From a virus, in the IMG/VR virus record IMGVR_UViG_3300002334_000133, positions 1-31,083 of that record: a stretch of 31,083 bases of DNA; one strand, 5' to 3'. Shown in pieces: positions 8,283 through 15,228 of this stretch. Position 1 is the stretch's first letter, and each line of letters begins with the position of its first letter. The notes beneath the pieces are model-generated. The model saw nothing but the letters and a program-made list of their open reading frames with translations, was not told where the DNA came from and searched no databases. Position numbers and translations under genes: made by a program.

Positions 8283-8306
8283 GGCCCAGGGCTCCGGCCC
8301 TGGGCC
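8283..8306 (+). terminator. Terminator-like hairpin, 10-bp perfect stem
   Basis: GGCCCAGGGC (8283-8292), loop TCCG and GCCCTGGGCC (8297-8306) form a perfect G+C-rich stem of ten pairs with a tetraloop. GTGTAATAAT follows, so a T-run is missing. Probably a terminator or attenuator before the connector genes, next to palindrome site 1. Confidence 0.6.
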
Positions 8307-8361
8307 GTGTAATAATGGCGAGAGGTCGACAGATTTACCGCCTACTCTGCGAGGTTTGATT

Positions 8362-9003
8362 ATGGCCATAGATAGCGCTTACGCGACCGCCGCCAACTAT
8401 CGGAAAGCGATTAAGAAGTCCGACCCAGGCGACGATCCTCGAATTTTGATCGACCTGGGAATCGTCTCCCGCTTCCTGGATGTGAGACTCCGCCGCCTGG
8501 CGGGATTTGCCCAGGACACGTCCGCCGTCGCTCGGATATTTGAGGTCGGAGCTCGTGGCCACGTCGGCCCAGGTGGCCAGCGAATCCTCGACGTCGACGA
8601 TCTGGTTTCGATAACCTCGATCAAGGTCGACCAGTCGATCGTCGGGAATTTCACGGACTCGAGCGTAGTAACCGCCGCCTCGACTGATTACGAACTACTC
8701 CCCAGGAACGCTACCCTCGGACCGACGTCGAAACCCTACGACGCGATCCGCTGGACACCCTGGGGCGATATCGGTCCGCTCCAACAGGGAGCCCGAGTCG
8801 AGATAACGGCGAAATATGGCTGGCCGTCCGTCCCAGGGCCGATCGAGAGAGCTTGTATCGAGCTAACTGGCATTCTCCGCCTCGAGACTCCCAGGGCGAC
8901 CGTTACGGTCCCGGAAGATATGAACGGCGTCGTCCAACAGTCACCCGTCGCCCAGCAGATAATCTGGAACCTCGCGACCTCATTCGAAAAGCCGGTTTAC
9001 TAA
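8362..9003 (+). CDS. Head-tail connector/adaptor, gp6-like
   Basis: This 213-residue protein matches the HK97 gp6 type, a ring docked under the portal that extends the DNA channel to the tail. Helical N-terminal part: DPRILIDLGIVSRFLDVRLRRLAGF near 25-50. Then the characteristic beta part ILDVDDLVSITSIKVD (about 75-90), where these proteins describe a hairpin, followed by a YELLPRN segment and PYDAIRW (about 110-130), and a helical end. GAGGT at 8351-8355 supports ATG 8362 over the in-frame TTG at 8356. The stop is followed immediately by the next start at 9004, with no gap. Confidence 0.8.
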   Translation: MAIDSAYATAANYRKAIKKSDPGDDPRILIDLGIVSRFLDVRLRRLAGFAQDTSAVARIFEVGARGHVGPGGQRILDVDDLVSITSIKVDQSIVGNFTDSSVVTAASTDYELLPRNATLGPTSKPYDAIRWTPWGDIGPLQQGARVEITAKYGWPSVPGPIERACIELTGILRLETPRATVTVPEDMNGVVQQSPVAQQIIWNLATSFEKPVY

Positions 9004-9456
9004 ATGATCTCGGTAACTGTGAAAGCCTCGAAAGGCCTCAAATTCTTAACCACACCCTGGCGAGACTTGATCGCCGAGCCCCAGCGCGAGCTCCTAACGA
9101 CAGCCATCGGATACGCCCTAACGAACGTCCAGAAGTTAGCCGGGCCGCGCCATCGGTCGGCGTTCAAGTCCGACGTACTGGCCACAACAGCCGCCGTCCG
9201 ATCGAACTTAGGTCCAGCTCTATCGAACGTCCTCGAGGTCGGTCGAACTCCTGGAGCAACAGGTCCGCCGCCCGAGGCTGTTATGCGCTACGCATTCGAT
9301 CCCCAGGACACGTTCGCTATCTCTCGAGCGATCTCCGAACGTGGATCGAAAGGTCGGTTTTTCCGGAAACGGACGATCGAGGGCCTGGAGCGCTCGATCC
9401 CAGGATGGCTTAAGAAAATGGGACATAAAATCGAAGTCGAATTCGATAGGAAATAA
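9004..9456 (+). CDS. HK97 gp10-like head-tail joining / tail completion protein
   Basis: The protein has 150 residues and starts directly after the preceding stop, so it is co-translated with the adaptor. The pattern of a beta start (ISVTVKASKG), a long amphipathic helix (residues 20-48), then GRTPGATGPPPEAVMRYA (about 82-99) and a basic end fits the gp10/neck family that joins head and tail. Similarity is of overall pattern and order, not of a diagnostic motif, so the family name is moderately sure and the neck role is more secure than the name. Confidence 0.7.
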   Translation: MISVTVKASKGLKFLTTPWRDLIAEPQRELLTTAIGYALTNVQKLAGPRHRSAFKSDVLATTAAVRSNLGPALSNVLEVGRTPGATGPPPEAVMRYAFDPQDTFAISRAISERGSKGRFFRKRTIEGLERSIPGWLKKMGHKIEVEFDRK

Positions 9457-9462
9457 TCCAGG

Positions 9463-9918
9463 ATGCCAGCGAAAACGATTCGAGCCGTACTCGATCACCT
9501 AATCACAATCCAGAAAGCGCTAACGATCGACGAGCCCCAGGAGGTCGAGGTCGTGGCGGCGTATAAATTCGTCCCGGAAGCAATCCAGGCGGACGCCGAT
9601 AATTCCTGGTTTCAAAACGAGGTAACACTCGCTCCGATCGAACGCGGTGTGAACCTGTTAATCCAGACCTGGACGATTCACACCCAGTATTTATTCCGGG
9701 ACGCCGATCGAGCGATCGCCCTCGACGTCGCTGGGGCTATGCTCGACGAATACATGGACGCCCTGAATACCGATATCGACCTGGGCGGAACTGTTACTCG
9801 GCACGATTTCCAGGGCGGGAGTCCGACCCTGGCGACGATCCGAGTCGGGAATATCCCATTCCAGGGATTCGACGTTATTCAAATCGTAGAACTGAAGGAA
9901 GGAACGATATTCGCATGA
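9463..9918 (+). CDS. Probable tail terminator protein
   Basis: The protein has 151 residues. Order in siphoviruses places the tail terminator between the gp10-like protein and the tail tube, and the size and alternating alpha/beta pattern fit (helix at 3-20, strands at about 28-33, 66-75 and 103-110, 128-150). It would cap the tail tube and dock it to the head. No unique signature residue is visible, so this is mainly a positional call. The stop overlaps the next start as ATGA (9915-9918). Confidence 0.6.
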   Translation: MPAKTIRAVLDHLITIQKALTIDEPQEVEVVAAYKFVPEAIQADADNSWFQNEVTLAPIERGVNLLIQTWTIHTQYLFRDADRAIALDVAGAMLDEYMDALNTDIDLGGTVTRHDFQGGSPTLATIRVGNIPFQGFDVIQIVELKEGTIFA

Positions 9919-10094
9919 GCGATTCATTTACCTACCAGGGCGACGGGGTGTTCCTACCAGGAGTCCCGGCCCAGGACCTCGACGCCAAGGCATTCGCCGC
10001 GCTGTCGGAGTCGAACCAGGAAGCGGTCCGGGAGTCGGACCTATATAAAACCGTCGAGGCGACAGCGCCGAAGCGAAAACGAGCGGGAGCTTAA
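9915..10094 (+). CDS. Small 59-residue protein between tail terminator and tail tube
   Basis: The ATG at 9915 overlaps the preceding stop as ATGA. The product begins MSDSFTYQGDGVFLPGVPAQ and continues with a helical, Glu/Ala-rich part (residues 21-45) and a basic end (PKRKRAGA). The gene ends three bases before the ATG of the tail tube gene, which uses the GGGAG near 10085 inside it as ribosome binding site. Both junctions and the same codon use as its neighbours argue that it is real. Small genes in this position exist in many tailed phages without known role. I do not recognise a family. Confidence 0.65.
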   Translation: MSDSFTYQGDGVFLPGVPAQDLDAKAFAALSESNQEAVRESDLYKTVEATAPKRKRAGA

Positions 10095-10097
10095 GTT

Positions 10098-11132
10098 ATG
10101 ACCAACGCAATTAAGGCGGCGACCCAGCTCGCCGTCGGAGTGGAGTCCACCAGGGGGACCGCAGTAGCGGCAGCTCGTCGGATTGTGACTAAGGACGCCT
10201 CGATAGCTTACGAGGACGTCTCCGAGGCCCACGCGGACCAGATGGCCGGGCTCCTCTCCAGGACGGCGATCGCTCCGACGAATACTCGGAACGGTTCCGT
10301 AATCTCGATAACGAACGACCTGGATTTCCAGCAGATTCTCCTATTCCTAATGTCTGGAATTAAGGGTGGAATATCTGGCGTCGGTGGCGCGGCCGATAAG
10401 ACCTGGACGTTCGATCCAGCTCCAACAGCCGACCCGATCCCGGATACGTTTACGGTCGAATATGCGGAGTCCGATTTCGCGGCGAGTCCTAATCGGATAA
10501 TGCGGGAAATGGCGTACTGTTTCACGACTGCGCTTAATATCCAGGGCGGGATCGACGCTCTCCCTCAGATCGTCGCCGAAATGGTCGGGCGAAAGCCGTC
10601 CAGTACCACGCTAACGTCCCTCGGGCTCCCGTCTAACGAGTACATCGGGAATCTACGCTGGGCGCTCTACATGGACGACTCCTGGGCCAACCTGGGGAAC
10701 ACACAGATAACCGGCCAGGTCTACGGTTTCGACTGGGGACTCCAGACTGGTCTAACGGCCGAGTATTTCCTGGACAACCGATCCGCGCTGGATTTCTCCG
10801 CCTACAAGTACGATAAACGCATGGTCGACCTAGCTGTGGAGATAGCAGTCGACCCAGCGACCGGCGGCCTGGCGTTAGACGAGGCGACCGATAAAACCAG
10901 CCGCTCGAAACGGTTCGTCCGGCTCGAAATAACTGGAGCTGTCGTCGGTGGCGGTGTCTACACGGTCCGCCTGGACGGCTGTTACTACCACGCCGACGAC
11001 TCTCTCCAGGATCGCGGCGGAGATAGGGACGGGAACCAGATCGTAAATCTCCACCTGGAGAGCGCGTACGATTCAGTATCGGCCAAGGATATCGAGGTCG
11101 TCGTAATAAACGACCTGGCGAGCTTCGGCTAA
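10098..11132 (+). CDS. Major tail (tube) protein
   Basis: This 344-residue protein probably forms the tail tube. The start fits the phage tail tube pattern: MTNAIKAATQLAVGVESTRGTAVAA (a beta hairpin and insertion loop) then TKDASIAYEDV. The region 70-130 contains DLDFQQILLFLMSGIKGG and the strand DTFTVEYAES; 180-215 has the Trp-rich LYMDDSWANLG. These features fit large actinophage-like tail tube proteins of 300-350 residues. Position directly before the G/GT chaperones and tape measure supports this. Ribosome binding site GGGAG at 10085-10089. A palindrome site follows the stop. Confidence 0.85.
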   Translation: MTNAIKAATQLAVGVESTRGTAVAAARRIVTKDASIAYEDVSEAHADQMAGLLSRTAIAPTNTRNGSVISITNDLDFQQILLFLMSGIKGGISGVGGAADKTWTFDPAPTADPIPDTFTVEYAESDFAASPNRIMREMAYCFTTALNIQGGIDALPQIVAEMVGRKPSSTTLTSLGLPSNEYIGNLRWALYMDDSWANLGNTQITGQVYGFDWGLQTGLTAEYFLDNRSALDFSAYKYDKRMVDLAVEIAVDPATGGLALDEATDKTSRSKRFVRLEITGAVVGGGVYTVRLDGCYYHADDSLQDRGGDRDGNQIVNLHLESAYDSVSAKDIEVVVINDLASFG

Positions 11133-11134
11133 TC

Positions 11135-11147
11135 ATTCCGACGGAAT
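11135..11147. promoter_or_regulatory. 13-bp palindrome ATTCCGACGGAAT, site 2 of 4
   Basis: Lies in the 44-base gap between tail tube and the G chaperone gene. The palindrome extends to 15 bases (C...G, 11134-11148). No clear hairpin terminator or promoter boxes are next to it, unlike sites 1 and 4. Identical core to site 1. Confidence 0.6.
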
Positions 11148-11176
11148 GAATTCACCACAAAACAGCAGGGGACGAA

Positions 11177-11533
11177 ATGGCAGTAATCACCACCAAAACA
11201 GAATCGACACCACTCAAGCATCCACGAGAGGAAGGGGTCGAATTCTGGGTTAAGCCGATAACGAACGCGGTTCTCTTGAAAGCCAAGGACCTCGGGGATG
11301 GCTCCACGTCGGAGTCGATGAATTACATCCTCGTCGAAGCGCTCGAGAAATGGTCGTATGAGGATGAATTAAACGCCGAGAACATAGGGAACCTGGACGC
11401 CTATACGTCGAACTTCCTATTCGTCTCGATCGTTCGAGATAACGCATACGATCCGGACGAAGTAAAAAACTCCGGGGCCAGCTCCGACGGTTCTACGACA
11501 GTCGGACCCGAGGACGCTGGCCAGAAGAATTAG
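11177..11533 (+). CDS. Tail assembly chaperone, G-like (unshifted product)
   Basis: This 118-residue product lies between tail tube and tape measure, the standard place of the lambda G-type chaperone, which binds the tape measure during tail assembly. Residues 10-85 contain KHPREEGVEFWVKPITNAVL and a helical core; the C-terminal 25 residues (NSGASSDGSTTVG...) are low complexity and look like an unshifted tail that is not conserved in function. The slippery site at 11464-11470 lies 21 codons before the stop. Ribosome binding site: GGGGA, about 6 bases before ATG 11177. Confidence 0.8.
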   Translation: MAVITTKTESTPLKHPREEGVEFWVKPITNAVLLKAKDLGDGSTSESMNYILVEALEKWSYEDELNAENIGNLDAYTSNFLFVSIVRDNAYDPDEVKNSGASSDGSTTVGPEDAGQKN

Positions 11534-11706
11534 GGAACACGATCCCGCTGATGAAATGGCTCCGGATCGGGTACTGGGAGCTCGAGGCCTTACCGGCGAA
11601 ACTTCGCCAACAGGCCGAGATCGCTATGTCGGCCGAGAGTGAGGTCCGGGCCGAGGAAGCGGCCAGGGCGAAAGTAGCAGCGATAGCCGCTGGGAGTAAG
11701 GGATAA
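11177..11706 (+). CDS. Tail assembly chaperone, GT-like fusion made by -1 frameshift
   Basis: A -1 slip at A-AAA-AAC (11464-11470) joins the first ~97 residues of the G-like protein to a frame that is open from 11443 to the stop at 11704-11706, giving about 176 residues. The shifted part runs KKLRGQLRRFYDSR, then PEELGNTIPLMKWLRIGYWE and a long helical Glu/Ala-rich end. Tail chaperones of siphoviruses are normally made as G and GT in this way, and GT recruits tape measure and tail tube. The tape measure ATG follows the stop with no gap. A separate start at ATG 11551 without a ribosome binding site would make a 51-residue protein and is the less likely reading. Confidence 0.75.
11464..11470 (+). 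other. Programmed -1 frameshift site A-AAA-AAC
   Basis: The heptamer is in the correct phase relative to the G-like gene (GTA-AAA-AAC) and leads into the only long open -1 frame. It is the classical X-XXY-YYZ form. A small hairpin can form just downstream (11473-11477 with 11482-11486), and another around 11484-11505; neither is decisive. Confidence 0.75.
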
Positions 11707-13341
11707 ATGGCACAACTCGACATACTCGTAAAGGCGACCGATAAGGCGTCGAAAACAATGGCGAAAGTCGGGAAGTCGACGGCCAAAGCTGGGGAGATGG
11801 CGGGGAAGCATTGGAAAGGTGCGACCCTGGCCCTGGGCGGAGCCGCCGCTGGTATCGAAGCGCTGGCCAGGGGGACCGCAGAACAGGAAAAAGCGATCGC
11901 CAGGCTGTCGGCTCAGACCGGGCTCTCGAGTAAGGAAATGCGGGATTTCACGAACTCACTTTCGAACGTGACATTCCCGCTCGAGGACGTAACCGGGCTC
12001 CTGGAGCTCGCCCACAAACAGGGCATTCGAGGGACCGAGGCCCTGGCCGAATATGCGAACTTCTGGGATACGGTCGGCGATGCTACTGGACTCGCCTCGA
12101 CCGAGCTAGCGAAAGCAACGGGAGCATTAAAGGCCGTCGGGATCGACGCCACGAACACGACCGACGCGATGGCGGCGTTCGGATTCATTACCGAGAACAC
12201 GTCGATCGACGTTAAGGACTTCCTCGGATTTATCGAGAAAGGCGCATTCGACCTTAAAGCTATGGGCCTCTCGATCGACCAGACCGCCGGACTCCTGGGC
12301 CTTATGGAATCCGAGCTCGGCCTAGTAGGGAAAGCGGCGAAAGCGGAATTCGCGGCGGCGGCAGCTACGGCAGACGGCGAGCTCGGAAAGCTCCTGGAAA
12401 CACTGGGACTAACCGAGGAACAGCTCGGCGAGTACACGGCGAAAGTCCAGGAGAGCTCCGGAGTAATCCAGCGGAACGCCGATATCCACGCCGACAGTTT
12501 TACTCCGCTCCAGAAATTCCAACACCAAATAAAGGAACTGACTAACTCGTATGGCGGAGTAATCAAAACCGCCGCCGAGTTCGCTCCGCTCCTGATGGCG
12601 GCAGGTCCGGCGATGAAAGTCGCCAGCCTCGGGATTAAGGCGATCACGATAGCGAATGCGTCGTCCGCCATATCGTTCGCGGCCCTGGGGACCGCCGCTC
12701 GAGTCGCCTGGCTCGCCGTTACAGGCCCGATCGGTCTAATCGTCCTGGCGATCGCTGGTGTCGTAACCGCCGGAGTACTCCTGGTTAAGAACTGGGACAA
12801 AATCAAAGCCGGAGCGATCTCGGCATTCGGCGGAGTCCAGACTTTCGTCCGTGGAGTGGTCGATAAAATCGTCGGTTATTTCCAGAAAATCCCGGATCGG
12901 CTAGTCGCCCTGGCGAAAACAGTGGCCAAAGTTATTACGTTCCCATATCGAATGGCGTTCGAGGGATTCCGGACCGTGGCTAACCTGGTGATCGACGCCC
13001 TGAATTCGATCCCTGATTTCTCGGTTCCGAGCTGGGTCCCTGGAATCGGTGGCCAGAACTTCGGAATCCCGGATATTCCGAAAATTCCGCAGCTCCCGAG
13101 CTTCGCTGGCGGTGGAACTGTCCCTGGAATGATCGGCCAGCCGGTCCTAGCGGTCGTCCACGGTGGCGAGCAAATCCGAACGCCAGGCGGATCGTTCGGT
13201 TCGAGTGGTGGTCGCCCGGTCCTCGAGGTCCATTTCCATTTCGGAAACTTCGTCGGGACGCCAGCGGACCTTAAGCGCGAGATGTTGGGAGCCCTGGTCG
13301 AGCTCGAACAGACCGGAAGCATCGCGAGGATTACGGCCTAA
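11707..13341 (+). CDS. Tail tape measure protein
   Basis: This 544-residue protein sets tail length and is ejected with the DNA. Residues 1-60 are Lys/Ala-rich helix (MAQLDILVKATDKASKTMAK). The region 60-240 resembles a TP901/phage-related minor tail domain (SAQTGLSSKEMRDFTNSLS, AFGFITENTS, GLLGLMESELG). Strongly hydrophobic segments at about 300-365 (SAISFAALGTA, GPIGLIVLAIAGVVTAGVLL) are the usual membrane-active part. A Gly/Pro-rich region at 440-500 and a conserved-looking end PVLEVHFHFG follow. It is short for the family: by the usual ~0.15 nm per residue this predicts a tail of about 80 nm. Its stop overlaps the next start (TAATG). Confidence 0.93.
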   Translation: MAQLDILVKATDKASKTMAKVGKSTAKAGEMAGKHWKGATLALGGAAAGIEALARGTAEQEKAIARLSAQTGLSSKEMRDFTNSLSNVTFPLEDVTGLLELAHKQGIRGTEALAEYANFWDTVGDATGLASTELAKATGALKAVGIDATNTTDAMAAFGFITENTSIDVKDFLGFIEKGAFDLKAMGLSIDQTAGLLGLMESELGLVGKAAKAEFAAAAATADGELGKLLETLGLTEEQLGEYTAKVQESSGVIQRNADIHADSFTPLQKFQHQIKELTNSYGGVIKTAAEFAPLLMAAGPAMKVASLGIKAITIANASSAISFAALGTAARVAWLAVTGPIGLIVLAIAGVVTAGVLLVKNWDKIKAGAISAFGGVQTFVRGVVDKIVGYFQKIPDRLVALAKTVAKVITFPYRMAFEGFRTVANLVIDALNSIPDFSVPSWVPGIGGQNFGIPDIPKIPQLPSFAGGGTVPGMIGQPVLAVVHGGEQIRTPGGSFGSSGGRPVLEVHFHFGNFVGTPADLKREMLGALVELEQTGSIARITA

Positions 13342-14771
13342 TGACCGAATTACCTGTTTACGACATAGATATCGACACGGCCGAGGACGACTCCTGGGCG
13401 CTCGATATTCACGGCGACATATTCGCTCTCTCGCCTGGCGTCGTGATAACCCGAGGCCTCGAGCTGGTCCGGATTACGTCGCCGCTCGCCGCTTCGACTA
13501 TGAAACTCCAGCTAAACAATCGAGCCGGGACGTATGACCCAGGCGGAGCCGTCTCTAAAGGGCTCCCGATCCGCGCCAGGTGTGTCTATAACTCGATTAC
13601 CTACGACCTATTCCGAGGTTTCCTGGAGCAACCTCTCCAGGACCCGGCAGAGTGGGACCCTCGGGCCGATTTTACGTCCCTGGGCGGACTGAATAAGTTC
13701 GTCGGAAACAAGATATCGACCCAGCTCTATTCCAATATCAGGACCGACGAGGCAATAACCCACATCCTGGACGCTATGGGGTGGCCAGCCGGGGACCGCG
13801 ATCTCGATACTGGGCTAACGACCCTCGACTGGTGGTGGCTGGACGACGAGGACGCGTTCGAAGCGCTCCGGAAGTTGACCGTATCCGAGGGACCTGGCGC
13901 ACACATTCGCGACAACGCCGACGGCCAGTTTATTTTCGACAATCGACACAAGCTCTTAACCGCCACGACGTCGAACACGGTCCAGGAAACATTCCAACAG
14001 TTGACGAGTCCGTTTTACGCCGCTCCCGAGGGCCTGCTAACCGACTCCCAGCGAGAGGTCTTTAACGAATGCGTGATAACCGTCCGGCGCCGGAGCGCTA
14101 AATCCAGCTCCACGATCTGGACCCTGGGCGAGACGGTCGTTCTCTCGGCTAACGAGGCGATATCGTTCGTCGCCAGGGACGCGGACGGGAATCCATTCCA
14201 GACGGCGATCGCTCCGGTGAACGTGACCGACTACAACATAACCGCCGGAGCTCTTACGTCTGTCGTCCTGGACCGAACGTCCGGAGCCTCGGCGACGATC
14301 ACCCTCACGGCGACCGCGGCCGGGTGTACGTTCGACACTCTCGGAATGCGAGCCGACCTGGTGTCCGTCGATTCCGAAACCGAGATTCGAAACACCCTGG
14401 CCCCAGCTCCGACCGAGCCGAAAACATACGACCTCGAGGTAATCCAGGAGATACCGCTGGCGACGGCCCAGGATTTCTGTAACGCGATCGTGTCGTTCTA
14501 TCAATCCGGCCGACCGAAATTCTCGATCGAGGTCCGGAACTTCGACGCGACGAGCCTGGTCGCCGCCCTCTCCCTGGAGCTCGATAATCGAATCCAGGTG
14601 GATCACCCGAGCCTAGACGGCGGCTCGATCGAGGGGTGGGTCCTGGAAATCGAGGACCGAATCTCCCAGGGCGAGCACAGGCGACGTCTAAGATGTGAAC
14701 AAGCGACGGCCGGAAACCTATTCGGCGTATGGGGGACGGCTACCTGGGACGTCTCACTGTGGGGATTTTAG
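13341..14771 (+). CDS. Distal tail / tail-tip hub protein
   Basis: The protein has 476 residues. Residues 40-95 follow a pattern common in tail-tip proteins: a strand of alternating hydrophobic residues, LNNRAGTYDPG (compare the LDNRDGRFSP type), and PIRARCVYNSITYDLFRGFLEQP, where a property statement is followed by an F-x-G turn. Residues 140-230 are Trp-rich and mixed, 260-360 beta-rich (possibly an inserted Ig-like domain with TITLTATAAG), and the end (WGTATWDVSLWGF) has repeated aromatic residues. It follows the tape measure gene and overlaps its stop. It probably nucleates the tail tip and may carry the receptor-binding machinery. The family name is not certain. Confidence 0.7.
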   Translation: MTELPVYDIDIDTAEDDSWALDIHGDIFALSPGVVITRGLELVRITSPLAASTMKLQLNNRAGTYDPGGAVSKGLPIRARCVYNSITYDLFRGFLEQPLQDPAEWDPRADFTSLGGLNKFVGNKISTQLYSNIRTDEAITHILDAMGWPAGDRDLDTGLTTLDWWWLDDEDAFEALRKLTVSEGPGAHIRDNADGQFIFDNRHKLLTATTSNTVQETFQQLTSPFYAAPEGLLTDSQREVFNECVITVRRRSAKSSSTIWTLGETVVLSANEAISFVARDADGNPFQTAIAPVNVTDYNITAGALTSVVLDRTSGASATITLTATAAGCTFDTLGMRADLVSVDSETEIRNTLAPAPTEPKTYDLEVIQEIPLATAQDFCNAIVSFYQSGRPKFSIEVRNFDATSLVAALSLELDNRIQVDHPSLDGGSIEGWVLEIEDRISQGEHRRRLRCEQATAGNLFGVWGTATWDVSLWGF

Positions 14772-14773
14772 AT

Positions 14774-15226
14774 ATGGCATTCGAAGCGATCGGGCCGCTG
14801 TACGGCGAGCGAACATTCGGCGCGAGTTACGTCGATTTCACAATCGGCCGACCTGGTGTCCGTGGACCACTGTCTGTCGCCGCCTATAAATCCGGCGTCG
14901 AAATCCTCGATCCCAGGGACCCGGAGAATATCGTCCCGGCGTCGGAGCTGGAGCTGGTCGCCCACGTTCGACAGAACTGGATCGTCGTCGAATCGAATCA
15001 GTCCAGGGACCACTCCCTGGTCTGGGCGGATTTCATGCTCTATTTAGACCCGGACACCTGGAACGCCGATTACGACGGGAAATATATTCGCGTGATACTC
15101 CCGCCGGATTTCGAAGCGATCGCCGTCGAGCTCAGAAAGCGGAACGACGTATCGAAACGAGCTCTCGCTCCTGGCGAAACACTCGCCGATATCCAGGTCG
15201 AAAACCTCTTGAAAGGACTTAAGTAG
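14774..15226 (+). CDS. Tail-tip associated protein, unknown function
   Basis: The protein has 150 residues. ATG 14774, three bases after the hub stop, is preferred over an upstream in-frame ATG (14729) because GGGGA at about 14760 is spaced well and the upstream ATG lies within the previous gene. The product is mixed alpha/beta, with HVRQNWIVVESNQSRDHSLVW around 75-95 and a charged C-terminal helix ending ENLLKGLK. It has no family signature that I recognise. The context (between hub and fibre-like gene, two bases to the next start) makes a tail-tip or baseplate role likely. Confidence 0.6.
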   Translation: MAFEAIGPLYGERTFGASYVDFTIGRPGVRGPLSVAAYKSGVEILDPRDPENIVPASELELVAHVRQNWIVVESNQSRDHSLVWADFMLYLDPDTWNADYDGKYIRVILPPDFEAIAVELRKRNDVSKRALAPGETLADIQVENLLKGLK

Positions 15227-15228
15227 CT

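Noticed and set aside
11913-12806. Open frame of 297 residues on the strand opposite the tape measure gene
   Set aside because: It is the mirror of a well-supported tape measure gene; composition (Ser/Ala/Pro-rich) is that of an antisense frame, without ribosome binding site or partner genes.
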